From DASUPK01 sp963804595 (GTDB lineage: Bacteria > Actinomycetota > Thermoleophilia > Solirubrobacterales > 70-9): a stretch of 64,000 bases of DNA. Location of the stretch: assembly GCA_963804595.1 (NCBI GenBank), contig CAWDQZ010000008.1, forward strand, positions 124,001 to 188,000. The letters are read 5' to 3'. Each line of letters starts with the position of its first letter. Position 1 is the first letter of the stretch. The position numbers and the translations under genes were made by a program. The notes under the pieces were generated by a model that did no database searches, was not told where the DNA came from, and saw only the letters and a list, made by a program, of their open reading frames with translations. Of this stretch, positions 1 through 8,207 are shown one piece after another.

Positions 1-6
1 CTGACA

Positions 7-20
7 CGAACATATGTTCG
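7..20. promoter_or_regulatory. LexA-type SOS box
   Basis: A perfect 14-base palindrome, CGAACATATGTTCG, matches the actinobacterial LexA operator pattern (CGAAC-N4-GTTCG). The only gene visible beside it ends toward it (stop at 98), so the box most likely controls a gene left of the window that is transcribed leftwards. The match is seen directly. LexA binding is inferred from the known consensus. Confidence 0.65.
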
Positions 21-97
21 CATCGGCGCACAGGCGGATCAAGTTCATCCCACCGCGGCCGCGGACACGGGCGCCCGAGCCGGGAGGCAGCGGCGGG

Positions 98-1915
98 TCA
101 GCTCGCGGTTTCGGCCGCGAGCACCCGCCGCTCGGCCAATCCGCCGAAGTCGACCGGTCCCGGCATGAGGCGCTCCGGCGGCGGGATCTCGACGCCGATC
201 GCCGCCATGCGCCGCTTCAGCGCCTGGTAGGCGAAACCGTAGATCTGAGAGGAGTGGTGGCCGTAGGAGACGAAGTCGGAGGGGTCGTCGGCCTCCGGCG
301 GGCAGAAGGCCTCGGCCGCCTTCGGGAGCAGTTCCTCGAGCCGCCGCACGATCACGTCCTTCATCTCCGGGCGCTCCTCGCAGACGTCCTTCAGGAAGCG
401 AACGCCGAAAGCGATGTGCCGGTGCTCGTCCTGCTCGACCAGCCTGAAGCCCTCGTTGAAGCCGGGATAGAGAACGTGCTCAGCGGTGTACTCGATCATC
501 ATCCGCTGGCCCGGCATCGCCAACACCCCCTCGGTGACCATGTGGTAGGTGACGATGCCCTCGACGAAGAGCTCGAGGTCGTCGGGACGGTCCTTGATCC
601 TGTTGGCGATCTCCCGGAGGGAGTCGTCGAAGAGGAAGTGCCACGGGCCGAGCATCCGGTCCTCGATCTCGTGCAGCCGCTCGCGGAAGCTGCCCGACTC
701 GAGCCCCATCACCTCACTCGCCCAGCGATCGAAGAAAACGGCGTGGCGCATCTCGTCGACGAGCTGGGTGGCGAGGAAGGCCTCGACCTCCCCGCTCGGG
801 GCGGCCAGCAGGAAGGGCGCCAGGTCGGCGGTGACCCGCTCCTCCCCCACGTAGAAGCTGCCGATGCTGAAGGCAGTGTGCCGCTGCGCCTCGGCCGGGG
901 TGACCAGCCAATGCTCGCGGTCGACGGAGAAGTCGAGCTCGTGGGCGCGCCAGTTCTGACGTTCCCACAGCGCGTAGAGCTGCTCGTAGCTCATCAGCCC
1001 GCCCCTCGGGCGCTTCGACTCGGCCGGATCGCCGGCGTCGCCCGAGGCGCCGTTGCTCGTGACCTTGCTCCCCCAGCTACCCGCGTTCTCGGACTGCCGG
1101 CGCCGCTGGCGCTCCTCGCGTTCGAGCTCCGGGCCGTCTATGCCCTCGGCGCGGTCGATCCAGCGGCCGAGGCGGGTGACGGGCGGGATGCTGCCCTCAA
1201 CCTCGGTCTTGCCGAGCCGCATCGCGTCCGGAGGAGTCAGCTCGCCGGAGAGGAGAGCGAGCCAATCCGAGTAGCGGATCCTGACGGTCGCATCGGGGTC
1301 CTCGCCGAGTCCGCGCTCAACGCGAACGCTGCCGTCGTCGACCTCGACGCGCCAGGTCCCCCCTCCCTCACCGACCAGCTCGTAGGCGACAGTGAAGCTG
1401 TGTCCGCGCGTCCACTCGGGCTCGATCGCATAGGGCAGCGAGCGGAAGACGAGATCGGCGCTCACCGGGTGGCCGAGCCGGGCGAGCTCGCGCGGCCCTG
1501 CATCCGGATCGAGCTTGCGGAGGGCCAGTGCCTTGCGGCGGCGTCCACGCAGCTTCAGCCGGCCGTTCATCAGCGGGCCGACCGGGTTGCGACCGGAGGC
1601 GACCCGCGCGAGCGTCTCGGCGTCGGTGAAGATCGCGAAGGTCTCGCCGTTGAGATCCGCGCCGGCGAGCACCTCGGCCACCTTGGCCCGGCCGCCGAGG
1701 GAACTGACGGTCCACGCGCCGACGCCGTCGAGCTCGAGGCGATAGCTCATCCCGTCGGGCAGCTTCGCGGCCGCTGCCGGAAGTGACTGGATGATCAGCC
1801 GGGCCGCGAGCTCGGGGTCGGACTCCGCCATCCGGCGGAGAGCCCGCTGGGCGTTCCCGTCAGAACCGTTGCCATTTCCGGCCATGCCGGGCGATTCTGC
1901 CAGACCGGGCAGCAA
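98..1915 (-). CDS. double SCP2 domain fused to R2-like diiron protein
   Basis: The 605-residue protein has three parts. Residues about 40-135 and 165-265 each look like SCP2 sterol/lipid-carrier domains (for example the stretch GPLMNGRLKLRG, and the second GELTPPDAMRLGKTEVEG). A charged linker follows. Residues about 320-565 form a ferritin-like four-helix diiron domain of the ribonucleotide reductase R2 / R2-like oxidase type. The metal motifs are EMRH near residue 388 and EHRH near 496, with further Glu in GEERV, VEGIV and TEGVL. The R2 family activates O2 at a Fe/Fe or Mn/Fe site; the lipid-carrier part suggests a hydrophobic substrate, which is inference. Start may be the ATG at 1915 or the in-frame ATG at 1885. 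It is transcribed divergently from the oxidase-like operon. Confidence 0.75.
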   Translation of the reverse strand: MLPGLAESPGMAGNGNGSDGNAQRALRRMAESDPELAARLIIQSLPAAAAKLPDGMSYRLELDGVGAWTVSSLGGRAKVAEVLAGADLNGETFAIFTDAETLARVASGRNPVGPLMNGRLKLRGRRRKALALRKLDPDAGPRELARLGHPVSADLVFRSLPYAIEPEWTRGHSFTVAYELVGEGGGTWRVEVDDGSVRVERGLGEDPDATVRIRYSDWLALLSGELTPPDAMRLGKTEVEGSIPPVTRLGRWIDRAEGIDGPELEREERQRRRQSENAGSWGSKVTSNGASGDAGDPAESKRPRGGLMSYEQLYALWERQNWRAHELDFSVDREHWLVTPAEAQRHTAFSIGSFYVGEERVTADLAPFLLAAPSGEVEAFLATQLVDEMRHAVFFDRWASEVMGLESGSFRERLHEIEDRMLGPWHFLFDDSLREIANRIKDRPDDLELFVEGIVTYHMVTEGVLAMPGQRMMIEYTAEHVLYPGFNEGFRLVEQDEHRHIAFGVRFLKDVCEERPEMKDVIVRRLEELLPKAAEAFCPPEADDPSDFVSYGHHSSQIYGFAYQALKRRMAAIGVEIPPPERLMPGPVDFGGLAERRVLAAETAS

Positions 1916-1973
1916 ATTTGGCTGGCCAGCCAGTGGCGGCTGAGGGGAGACGAGTTAATAGACTCACGCCGCC

Positions 1974-2732
1974 TTGCTAGCCCTTCTGAGCCCTCCCGGC
2001 GGCCACTCGCCGAACGCGGACGACCTCAACACCCTCTACTGGGTGATGCTCGTCATCGGGCTCGTCCTGTTGATCGCGATCAACGGCGCGCTGCTCGCGC
2101 TCGTCATGCGCTTCCGCTCCGAGCGCGGGCGTCAGCCGCGGCGGCTCGTCGTGCGCCGCCCGGCGCAGCTCGGCACGGCCGGGGCTTTCGCGGTGCTCGC
2201 GATAGTCACCTTCGTCCTCGGCGTGATCGAGACCGACAACGCCAAGCAGATCGAGGCCACCGGGGCGAACGGACTGCAGGGCTCGACCGTGTTGACTGCG
2301 CAGCGCGGCCTCACCCCGCCGGCTACCTCGACCCAGACCGTGCCACTCGAGATCAGGGCCTGCGGCCAGCAGTGGATCTGGCGGTACGAGTATCCCGACG
2401 GGACCTACTCCTACTACGAGCTCGTCGTCCCGGTCGACACCGCGGTCGTGGTCAAGCTCTGCTCGACCGACGTCGTCCACCGCTGGTGGGTCCCGGGTCT
2501 GACCGGCAAGTTCGACGCGACGCCGGGCGAGAGCAACCAGACCTGGTTCAAGGCCGATGAGACAGGTGACTTCGACGGCGCCAGCTACGCCTTCTCCGGC
2601 ACGTCCTACGCGGTGATGCGGACCCGGGTCCACGTCGTCGACGTGCCCACCTACCAGGCCTGGCTCGAGCAGCAGGCGGCGGGGATCCAGGAGGCACAGA
2701 CCTTCGTGCAGCAGGCGAACGGAGAGCAATGA
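1974..2732 (+). CDS. cytochrome oxidase subunit II homologue lacking the CuA site
   Basis: A 252-residue protein with the subunit II layout: two N-terminal transmembrane helices (about residues 20-45 and 65-85) and a cupredoxin domain (GQQWIWRYEYPDG, then DVVHRWWVPG). The first CuA histidine is present (H169), but the loop that should read C-x-E-x-C-x3-H-x2-M reads S-Y-A-F-S-G-T-S-Y-A-V-M at residues 204-215. Both Cys, the Glu and the second His are gone; only the Met remains. CuA cannot form. Quinol oxidase subunit II (CyoA) also lost CuA, but it pairs with a ligand-bearing subunit I, unlike here. The TTG start at 1974 is uncertain: no good Shine-Dalgarno sequence is seen. Its stop overlaps the next gene's ATG (ATGA). 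Confidence 0.85.
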   Translation: MLALLSPPGGHSPNADDLNTLYWVMLVIGLVLLIAINGALLALVMRFRSERGRQPRRLVVRRPAQLGTAGAFAVLAIVTFVLGVIETDNAKQIEATGANGLQGSTVLTAQRGLTPPATSTQTVPLEIRACGQQWIWRYEYPDGTYSYYELVVPVDTAVVVKLCSTDVVHRWWVPGLTGKFDATPGESNQTWFKADETGDFDGASYAFSGTSYAVMRTRVHVVDVPTYQAWLEQQAAGIQEAQTFVQQANGEQ

Positions 2733-4441
2733 GCGACGGTCGGACGCTCGCCCCGCATCGCCCGGAGCTCGTCACCGACGGCCCGGCGCCGACGCGGCCG
2801 CGCTGGCTGGAGATGGTGATGAGCTCGGACCACAAGGACGTCGGCCGGGTCTACATCGGCGCGGCGCTCTCCTTCCTGGTGCTCGGCATCGTCTCCTTCC
2901 TGCTCATGCGCCTGCAGTTGGCCGTGCCGGAGAACAACCTGATCGAGCCGGTCACCTTCAACCGCCTGCTCTCGGTGGGCAGCCCGACGCTGATCGTCCT
3001 CTTCGCCCTCCCCTTCGTCTTCGGCCTCTTCACCTATGTCGTGCCCCTGCAGATCGGGGCGCGGTCCCTGGCCTTCCCGCGGCTCGCCTCGCTGTCGCTC
3101 TGGCTCTACCTGTTCGGCGGCGCCCTCCTCTACGTGAGCTTCGTCTACACGCCGCCCGAGGGAGGCTTCAACTCCTGGCCGCCGCTGTCCGACACCGTCT
3201 TCATCTCCAACAACGGGATCGACGTCTGGATCACCGCCGTCGGGCTGACCGTGCTCGGCCTCGTGCTGCTCTCGATCAACCTAGCGGTGACGGTCGCCAA
3301 GCTGCGCGCGCCCGGTCTCGCCTGGCGGCGACTCCCGACCTTCAGCTTCTCGGCGGCCGTCTCGAGCTGGACGATGATCATCGCCGGCACGGCGATGGTG
3401 GCGGCGCTGGTGATGCTCGAGATCGACCGCCACTTCGGCGGCGTCTTCTTCGACCCCGGCGAGGGGGGCGCGCCGCTCTACTACCAGGACCTGAGCTGGA
3501 TCTTCTTCACCGGCACCTACCTCGTCTTTCTGCTGGGCCCGATCGGCGCGATCTCGGAGATCCTGCCCGTCTTCTCGGGCAAGCCGCTGCTCTCGCGCCG
3601 GGCGCTGGCGGTCTCGATGGCGGCGATCATGCCGCTCGGCCTGCTCGCCTGGATGCAGAACATGATGACCGCCTCGATCCCGATCGGCTGGCTGTACGGC
3701 GCGATGCTGATGTCGCTGCTCCTCGTGATCCCGATCGGCGCGGTGTTCGTCAACTGGCTCGGGACGCTGGCCGGGGGAGTCCTGCGGATGCGAGCGCCGC
3801 TCGTGTTCGCGCTGGCGGCGATCTCGACGCTCAGCTTCGGCCTGATCGGTGAGCTGATCCAGAGCGTGATCCCCGTCAACTGGCTGCTCGCGGACACCAC
3901 AGCGTCGACGGCGGCGAGCGGCTACGTCCTGGTCGGCGGCCCCGTGCTCGGTGGCTTCGCCGCTCTCCACTACTGGTACCCGAAGATCACCGGACGCGTG
4001 ATGGGCGAGGGGTTGGCCCGGTCATCGGCGACCCTGATCGTGCTCGGCGCGCAGGTCACCTTCATCCCGCTCTTCCTCGCCGGAGTCGAGGGCCAGCAGG
4101 TCGACATCTTCAAGTTCTTCGAGGCGAGCGACGCGGTCAACTCGATGAGCCTGAACGCGTACAACCTGATCGCCACGATCGGCGCGTTCGTGCTCTCGCT
4201 CGGGGTGGTTCTGACGATCGTCAATGCGTACGCGTCGCTCAAGAACGGGGTACGCACCGGTCCGGATCCGTGGGGCGGCGAGACCCTCGAGTGGTTCGCG
4301 ACCTCGCCCCCGCCGCCGCACAACTTCGACGTGGTACCGGACGTCCGGAGCGATGAGCCGCTGCGTGACATCCGGGAAGCGGTGCGCCGTGGAGACGCCT
4401 CTCGCAGCACGCCGTCCGAGGCGCGCGAGCCTGTAGCCTGA
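2729..4441 (+). CDS. heme-copper oxidase subunit I homologue without metal ligands
   Basis: A 570-residue, about 12-helix protein with clear CtaD hallmarks: SSDHKDVGRVYIG, YVVPLQIGA..LAFPRL, HYWYPKITGR and GPDPWGGETLEWFATSPPPPHNFD. Aligned by eye to the canonical CtaD at 19481-21407, every redox ligand is replaced. The helix II heme His is G84, the CuB His of the HPxVY motif is T261 and its Tyr is L265, the His-His pair is Q310-N311, and the helix X heme histidines are A396 and G398. The K-channel Lys is V339 and the Arg pair near the propionates is absent. It therefore should not bind heme a, a3 or CuB canonically, nor reduce O2. It is translationally coupled to the subunit II homologue and sits just before ctaA and ctaB. 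Role unknown; a structural, assembly or heme-handling function is inference. Confidence 0.9.
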   Translation: MSDGRTLAPHRPELVTDGPAPTRPRWLEMVMSSDHKDVGRVYIGAALSFLVLGIVSFLLMRLQLAVPENNLIEPVTFNRLLSVGSPTLIVLFALPFVFGLFTYVVPLQIGARSLAFPRLASLSLWLYLFGGALLYVSFVYTPPEGGFNSWPPLSDTVFISNNGIDVWITAVGLTVLGLVLLSINLAVTVAKLRAPGLAWRRLPTFSFSAAVSSWTMIIAGTAMVAALVMLEIDRHFGGVFFDPGEGGAPLYYQDLSWIFFTGTYLVFLLGPIGAISEILPVFSGKPLLSRRALAVSMAAIMPLGLLAWMQNMMTASIPIGWLYGAMLMSLLLVIPIGAVFVNWLGTLAGGVLRMRAPLVFALAAISTLSFGLIGELIQSVIPVNWLLADTTASTAASGYVLVGGPVLGGFAALHYWYPKITGRVMGEGLARSSATLIVLGAQVTFIPLFLAGVEGQQVDIFKFFEASDAVNSMSLNAYNLIATIGAFVLSLGVVLTIVNAYASLKNGVRTGPDPWGGETLEWFATSPPPPHNFDVVPDVRSDEPLRDIREAVRRGDASRSTPSEAREPVA

Positions 4442-4445
4442 CCGA

Positions 4446-5489
4446 ATGGCCGGACCCGGTGCCGGTGGCGGCGGTGCAGGGCTCCGCCGGTTTCGCCGCC
4501 TGGCAGACCTCACTGCGCTCGTCACCTTTCTGCTGATCATCGTCGGCGGAGTCGTTCGCGTCAGCGACTCCGGGCTTGGCTGCGGGACAGGCGGCAGCGG
4601 GACCAAGGGCTGGCCGCTCTGCGGCGGTGACGTGATCCCGCTCGTCGGCGACGAGAACACGCTGATCGAGTTCTCCCACCGCCTCCTGGCGGCCGTCGTG
4701 GTGGTCCTCATCGCTCTCCTCTGCTGGCGCGCGTACCGCGACCTTCGGGATCACAACGGCTGGGCCTTCCGCGGGAGCATCGCCGCCGCCGTGATCGTCC
4801 TGATCCAGGCCGGGCTCGGCGGGCTCACCGTCGAGCACAGCCTCAAGGACACACTCGTCGCCGCCCACCTCGGCACTGCGATGCTCCTCCTCGCCCTGCT
4901 CCTCTGGCTGAGCTACAAGGCGCGCGCCGAGAGCGCGGTCGAGGCGGGTCAGCCGATGCGCGAGCCTGTGCGCGGCCTGAAGCCGTACGCGGCGACGGCG
5001 GCGGTCCTGCTGCTCTGCGCGATCGTCGCCGGCGGCTACATGGCGGGCACCGAGGAGCGGGGCGTGAACGAGGTCGGCCCGAACATCGCCGGGGCGCATC
5101 TCGCCTGCGGTCATCAGTTCCCGACCTGCGGCGACGGGAAGTTCCTGCCCTTCGGCAACAACCGGCTGACCGACATCCACCTGACCCACCGCGTCTTCGT
5201 CTATGCCGCGACCCTCGCGATCATCGTGCTGCTCTCGGTCGCGTACGCGCGCGGTTCTCGCGACCGGCTGCTTCTCATCGCCGCGCTGCTTCTCCTCGGC
5301 CAGGTGCTGCTCGGCGGCATGAACGTCTGGCTCGGCGAGCACGCCGCGCTGATCGTGGCCCACCTCACCGTCGCGAGCCTCCTATGGGCCACGGTGGTCT
5401 CCATCGCCTACAGGCTGGCATGGCTGCCGAGCCCGGCTCGATCCGACCGGCGGGCCCCCAGGGCCGAGGCATCGGCGGCGCCGGCATGA
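4446..5489 (+). CDS. ctaA: heme A synthase (CtaA/Cox15)
   Basis: Oxidises the methyl group of heme O to the formyl of heme A in the cytoplasmic membrane. The 347-residue protein has eight predicted helices in two repeated halves. Four His motifs lie at the heme/substrate sites: EFSHRLLAA, VAAHLGTAM, IHLTHRVFVY and IVAHLTVASL. The extracellular cysteine pair occurs in both halves (GLGCGTGG..WPLCGG and AHLACGHQFPTCGDG). It starts 4 bases after the oxidase-like subunit I and overlaps ctaB by ATGA, so all four genes form one transcription unit. The product is needed by the true aa3 oxidase at 17.8-22.2 kb. Confidence 0.95.
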   Translation: MAGPGAGGGGAGLRRFRRLADLTALVTFLLIIVGGVVRVSDSGLGCGTGGSGTKGWPLCGGDVIPLVGDENTLIEFSHRLLAAVVVVLIALLCWRAYRDLRDHNGWAFRGSIAAAVIVLIQAGLGGLTVEHSLKDTLVAAHLGTAMLLLALLLWLSYKARAESAVEAGQPMREPVRGLKPYAATAAVLLLCAIVAGGYMAGTEERGVNEVGPNIAGAHLACGHQFPTCGDGKFLPFGNNRLTDIHLTHRVFVYAATLAIIVLLSVAYARGSRDRLLLIAALLLLGQVLLGGMNVWLGEHAALIVAHLTVASLLWATVVSIAYRLAWLPSPARSDRRAPRAEASAAPA

Positions 5490-6457
5490 GCGTCCACCTG
5501 GGCACCCGCCATGGCCGCGTCGGGCGCCGCGGACGGCCCGGCGGCGGCCATGTCTCGGTCACGCCGAGCGACGCGCGAGCGCGCACGATGCGCGCCGCGA
5601 TCGGGGTGGCGAACGACTACGTCACGCTGACCAAGCCGCGGATCATCTCCCTGCTCCTGCTCACCTGCGTGGCGACGATGTTCGTCGCGGATCCGGGCGG
5701 TCCCGCCCTCTCGACCATCCTCTGGACCTGCCTGGGCGGCTATCTGGCCGCTGGCGGGGCTGGCGCAATCAACCACTACATCGAACGCGAGCCGGACGCC
5801 CGCATGGCCCGCACCAAAGGACGGCCGCTGGCGAGCGGGCGGATCGAGCCGCGACGCGGCCTCCTCTTCGGCTCCGCGCTGGGCATCATCGCGGTGGTCC
5901 AGCTGGCTCTCACCGTCAACGTGCTGACGGCCGCCCTGGCCGCCGCCGGCCTGCTTGGGTACGTCTTCGTCTACACGCTCTGGCTCAAGCCCCGGACCCC
6001 GCAGAACATCGTCCTCGGCGGCGCCGCCGGCGCCATGCCCCCGCTGGTCGGCTGGGCGGCCGCGACCGGCAGCCTCACGGCTCAGGCGCTGTGGCCGTTC
6101 GCAATCGTCTTCTTCTGGACGCCGCCGCATTTCTGGGCGCTCTCGCTGCTGATCTCGGACGACTACGCCCGGACCGGGGTACCGATGCTGCCGGTCGTCC
6201 GCGGTGAGACCACGACCCGCCACCAGATCGTCGCCTACGCGCTGCTGCTCGTCGCCGTGACGATCGGGCCGGTGGTCACGGGTCTCTTCGGAGCCTTCTA
6301 CCTGATCGCCGCCCTGGCCCTGGGCGCCGGCTTCGTCGGGCTCGCCCTCGTGCTGAACGCGCACCCGACGCGGCAGGCGGCGCGCCGGCTGTACCTGAGC
6401 TCGCTCGCCTACCTCGCGCTCCTCTTCATCGCGATGGCACTCGACCGCGCGCTCTAG
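5486..6457 (+). CDS. ctaB: protoheme IX farnesyltransferase (heme O synthase)
   Basis: Transfers a farnesyl group to heme b, giving heme O, the substrate of CtaA. The UbiA-type prenyltransferase motifs are visible: the first Asp-rich site in the stretch INHYIEREPDARMARTKGRP and the second region SDDYARTGVPMLP, with seven to nine hydrophobic helices. I chose the ATG at 5486 because it gives a 4-base ATGA overlap with ctaA; the frame is open further upstream, but that part is ctaA out of frame. The Gly/Arg-rich first 45 residues precede the conserved start of the domain (YVTLTKPRI). Last of the four tightly coupled genes. Confidence 0.95.
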   Translation: MSVHLGTRHGRVGRRGRPGGGHVSVTPSDARARTMRAAIGVANDYVTLTKPRIISLLLLTCVATMFVADPGGPALSTILWTCLGGYLAAGGAGAINHYIEREPDARMARTKGRPLASGRIEPRRGLLFGSALGIIAVVQLALTVNVLTAALAAAGLLGYVFVYTLWLKPRTPQNIVLGGAAGAMPPLVGWAAATGSLTAQALWPFAIVFFWTPPHFWALSLLISDDYARTGVPMLPVVRGETTTRHQIVAYALLLVAVTIGPVVTGLFGAFYLIAALALGAGFVGLALVLNAHPTRQAARRLYLSSLAYLALLFIAMALDRAL

Positions 6458-6483
6458 CTACCGGAGTGGATAGTGTTTTCGCC

Positions 6484-6594
6484 GTGGATCGCGAGCGCGC
6501 CAGAGCACTGATCAAGTCCGGGATGGTCGCCAGCTCCCTGGCGCTGCTGGTCTTCGGGCTGGCCTTCTACATCTCGGTGCTCTACCTCCGATGA
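6484..6594 (+). CDS. 36-residue single-helix membrane protein
   Basis: A small open frame beginning GTG at 6484 (an in-frame GTG at 6466 would add six residues). It has a basic N-terminus (DRERARALIKSG) followed by one hydrophobic helix of about 20 residues ending FYISVLYLR. Its stop overlaps the next gene's start as ATGA, which argues strongly that it is translated. Small single-helix subunits are common in terminal oxidases, so an accessory subunit role is plausible but not shown. Confidence 0.6.
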   Translation: MDRERARALIKSGMVASSLALLVFGLAFYISVLYLR

Positions 6595-6866
6595 GCCAGC
6601 CCGAGCCGCCGACCGAGTCGATCTACCTGCCGAGGCCGACGGTCTACCCGGCCCTGTTCGCCTTCGGGCTCGCCGCTGTCATCGTCGGGCTCTACGCGTG
6701 GTGGCCGTACTCGGTGATCGGTGCTTTCATAGCGCTGCTGTCGCTGATCGGCTGGCTGCGCGCCAACCGGGGAGAGATCGCCCGCATGCCGGTCCACCAG
6801 CGGACGGACACCGCTCCGATCCCGCTAGCGGCCACCAGGCCGCCCTCCTCTGAGGGAGGGGCGTAG
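6591..6866 (+). CDS. small two-helix membrane protein, oxidase subunit IV-like
   Basis: A 91-residue protein with two adjacent transmembrane helices (about residues 18-37 and 41-57), an acidic-proline N-terminus and a hydrophilic C-terminal tail. The topology resembles the small subunit IV (CtaF) of actinobacterial oxidases. It is coupled by ATGA overlap to the 36-residue gene and lies at the end of the ctaA-ctaB cluster. Sequence alone does not prove the family. Confidence 0.6.
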   Translation: MSQPEPPTESIYLPRPTVYPALFAFGLAAVIVGLYAWWPYSVIGAFIALLSLIGWLRANRGEIARMPVHQRTDTAPIPLAATRPPSSEGGA

Positions 6867-6961
6867 CCCCGACCGGTTGTTGTGCGCGGCCGCTCGTGGC
6901 CGTAGATCCGGCGGCGGTGTTTGTGGCCGCCGAATATGAGGCGAAGCCGGCCCTTGCGGAC

Positions 6962-7363
6962 CTACGGCGGGCTCATGGACGAGGTTGCGCCGACCTGCGT
7001 CCAGCAGCGGACGATATCCCGCATCGAGAGCACGCCGACGAGCTCGCCCCGGTCCACGATCACCAGATGACGGATACGGCGCTGAACCATCTCCTCGGCC
7101 GCCTGCTCGAGGCTCCACTCGGGAGCCGCGGAGATGACGCTCTCGCTCATGTGATCGGCCACCTTCTCGGTGTCGGGGTCCTTGCCGGTCCCGACGGCGT
7201 TGAGGATGTCGCGCTCGGTGATGATCCGCGGGGCCGGGGACTCGTCGTCGAAGACGAGGGCGGCGCCGGTCCCCTTCTCGGTCATCTTCGTCGCGGTCTC
7301 CCGCAGGGTGTGGCCAGGCCCGACAGCCAACACCACGCTCGACATGCCCTCGCGAACTTGCAC
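6962..7363 (-). CDS. tandem CBS domain protein
   Basis: A 133-residue protein made almost entirely of two CBS domains (HTLRETATKMTEKGTGAALVF..ITERDIL, then WSLEQAAEEMVQRRIRHLVIVD..GVLSMRDIV). CBS pairs bind adenosyl ligands such as AMP, ATP or SAM and act as energy or redox sensors. The GTG start at 7363 is chosen because a strong ribosome-binding site (GAGGAGG, near 7368-7376) lies just upstream; the frame is open further but has no such site. It is transcribed against the respiratory cluster and divergently from the cytochrome c gene. Confidence 0.8.
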   Translation of the reverse strand: MQVREGMSSVVLAVGPGHTLRETATKMTEKGTGAALVFDDESPAPRIITERDILNAVGTGKDPDTEKVADHMSESVISAAPEWSLEQAAEEMVQRRIRHLVIVDRGELVGVLSMRDIVRCWTQVGATSSMSPP

Positions 7364-7455
7364 TGCACCTCCTCTAAGTGCCGTTCGGCGCAAGCTTATC
7401 TCACGCCCGGTGGCGTGCCGGGGGCGCGGGAGCGGCATATAGGATTCCGGCCCCG

Positions 7456-8193
7456 ATGAGCGACCTCATTACCGGCGGCCACACACTTCGCCGCCGCATC
7501 AATCGGCAGGGGGCCTGGTGCGTGGCCGCAATCACCGCGGCCGTGGCCGTGGTCGCCCTCACCGGCTGCAACCTCGGCCCGAAGCCGGACCTCGCGAAGG
7601 GCCAGCAGCTCTTCACGCAGAAGTGCGGCAGCTGCCACACGCTGACCGGGGCGGGGACGAACGGCACGATCGGCCCGAACCTCGACTACGCCTTCAAGGA
7701 GGCGCGCGCCAACGGCCAGGACTCCGACACGTTCGAGGGTGTGATCAAGGCCCAGGTCGAGAACCCGCGGCCCGCCACCCCGGAGCAGGTCGACGTCTAC
7801 ATGCCGGCGGACATCGTCAGCGGTGACGATCTCGACAACGTCGCCGCGTACGTCGCCAGCGTCGCCGGAGTGCCCGGCATCAAGCCACCCGTCTTCTCCC
7901 CGCCGCAGTTCTTCGCGACCAACTGCGGCGGCTGCCACACCCTCGCGCAGGCCGGCACCACCGGCACCACGGGGCCCAACCTGGACGAGGTCCTGAAGGG
8001 CATGGGCGCTCAGATGATCTCGCAGGACATCACCGACCCGAACGCCGTGATCACCCCCGGCTACCAGCCCAACGTGATGCCCCAGAATTTCGGCCAGACC
8101 CTGACGCCTGACCAGCTCAACCAGCTGGTCGCCTACCTCCAGACCGCCACGGGCGGCGGGGGTGGTGGTGGCGGGGGCGGCGGCAAGAAGTAG
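7456..8193 (+). CDS. diheme cytochrome c lipoprotein
   Basis: A 245-residue exported protein. The N-terminal hydrophobic segment ends in a lipobox (VVALTGC), so it is probably anchored by lipid to the outer face of the membrane. Two cytochrome c domains follow, each with a CxxCH heme site (KCGSCHTL, then NCGGCHTL) and a likely axial Met (YMPADI, then NVMPQNF). It ends in a run of about 11 glycines and two lysines. It would carry electrons near an oxidase; the true partner could be the canonical aa3 enzyme, since the neighbouring oxidase-like proteins lack redox sites. Confidence 0.9.
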   Translation: MSDLITGGHTLRRRINRQGAWCVAAITAAVAVVALTGCNLGPKPDLAKGQQLFTQKCGSCHTLTGAGTNGTIGPNLDYAFKEARANGQDSDTFEGVIKAQVENPRPATPEQVDVYMPADIVSGDDLDNVAAYVASVAGVPGIKPPVFSPPQFFATNCGGCHTLAQAGTTGTTGPNLDEVLKGMGAQMISQDITDPNAVITPGYQPNVMPQNFGQTLTPDQLNQLVAYLQTATGGGGGGGGGGGKK

Positions 8194-8207
8194 GACCGCC
8201 CCGAATC

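Noticed and set aside
14..1786. A 590-codon open frame on the plus strand
   Set aside because: It is antisense to the SCP2/R2-like gene; its composition (Arg, Ala, Val, Asp, Glu rich) is that of a high-GC shadow frame and it has no recognisable domain.
1974..4441. The subunit pair as a quinol or cbb3-type oxidase
   Set aside because: Those enzymes keep the six His of subunit I; here none remains, so no oxidase class fits.
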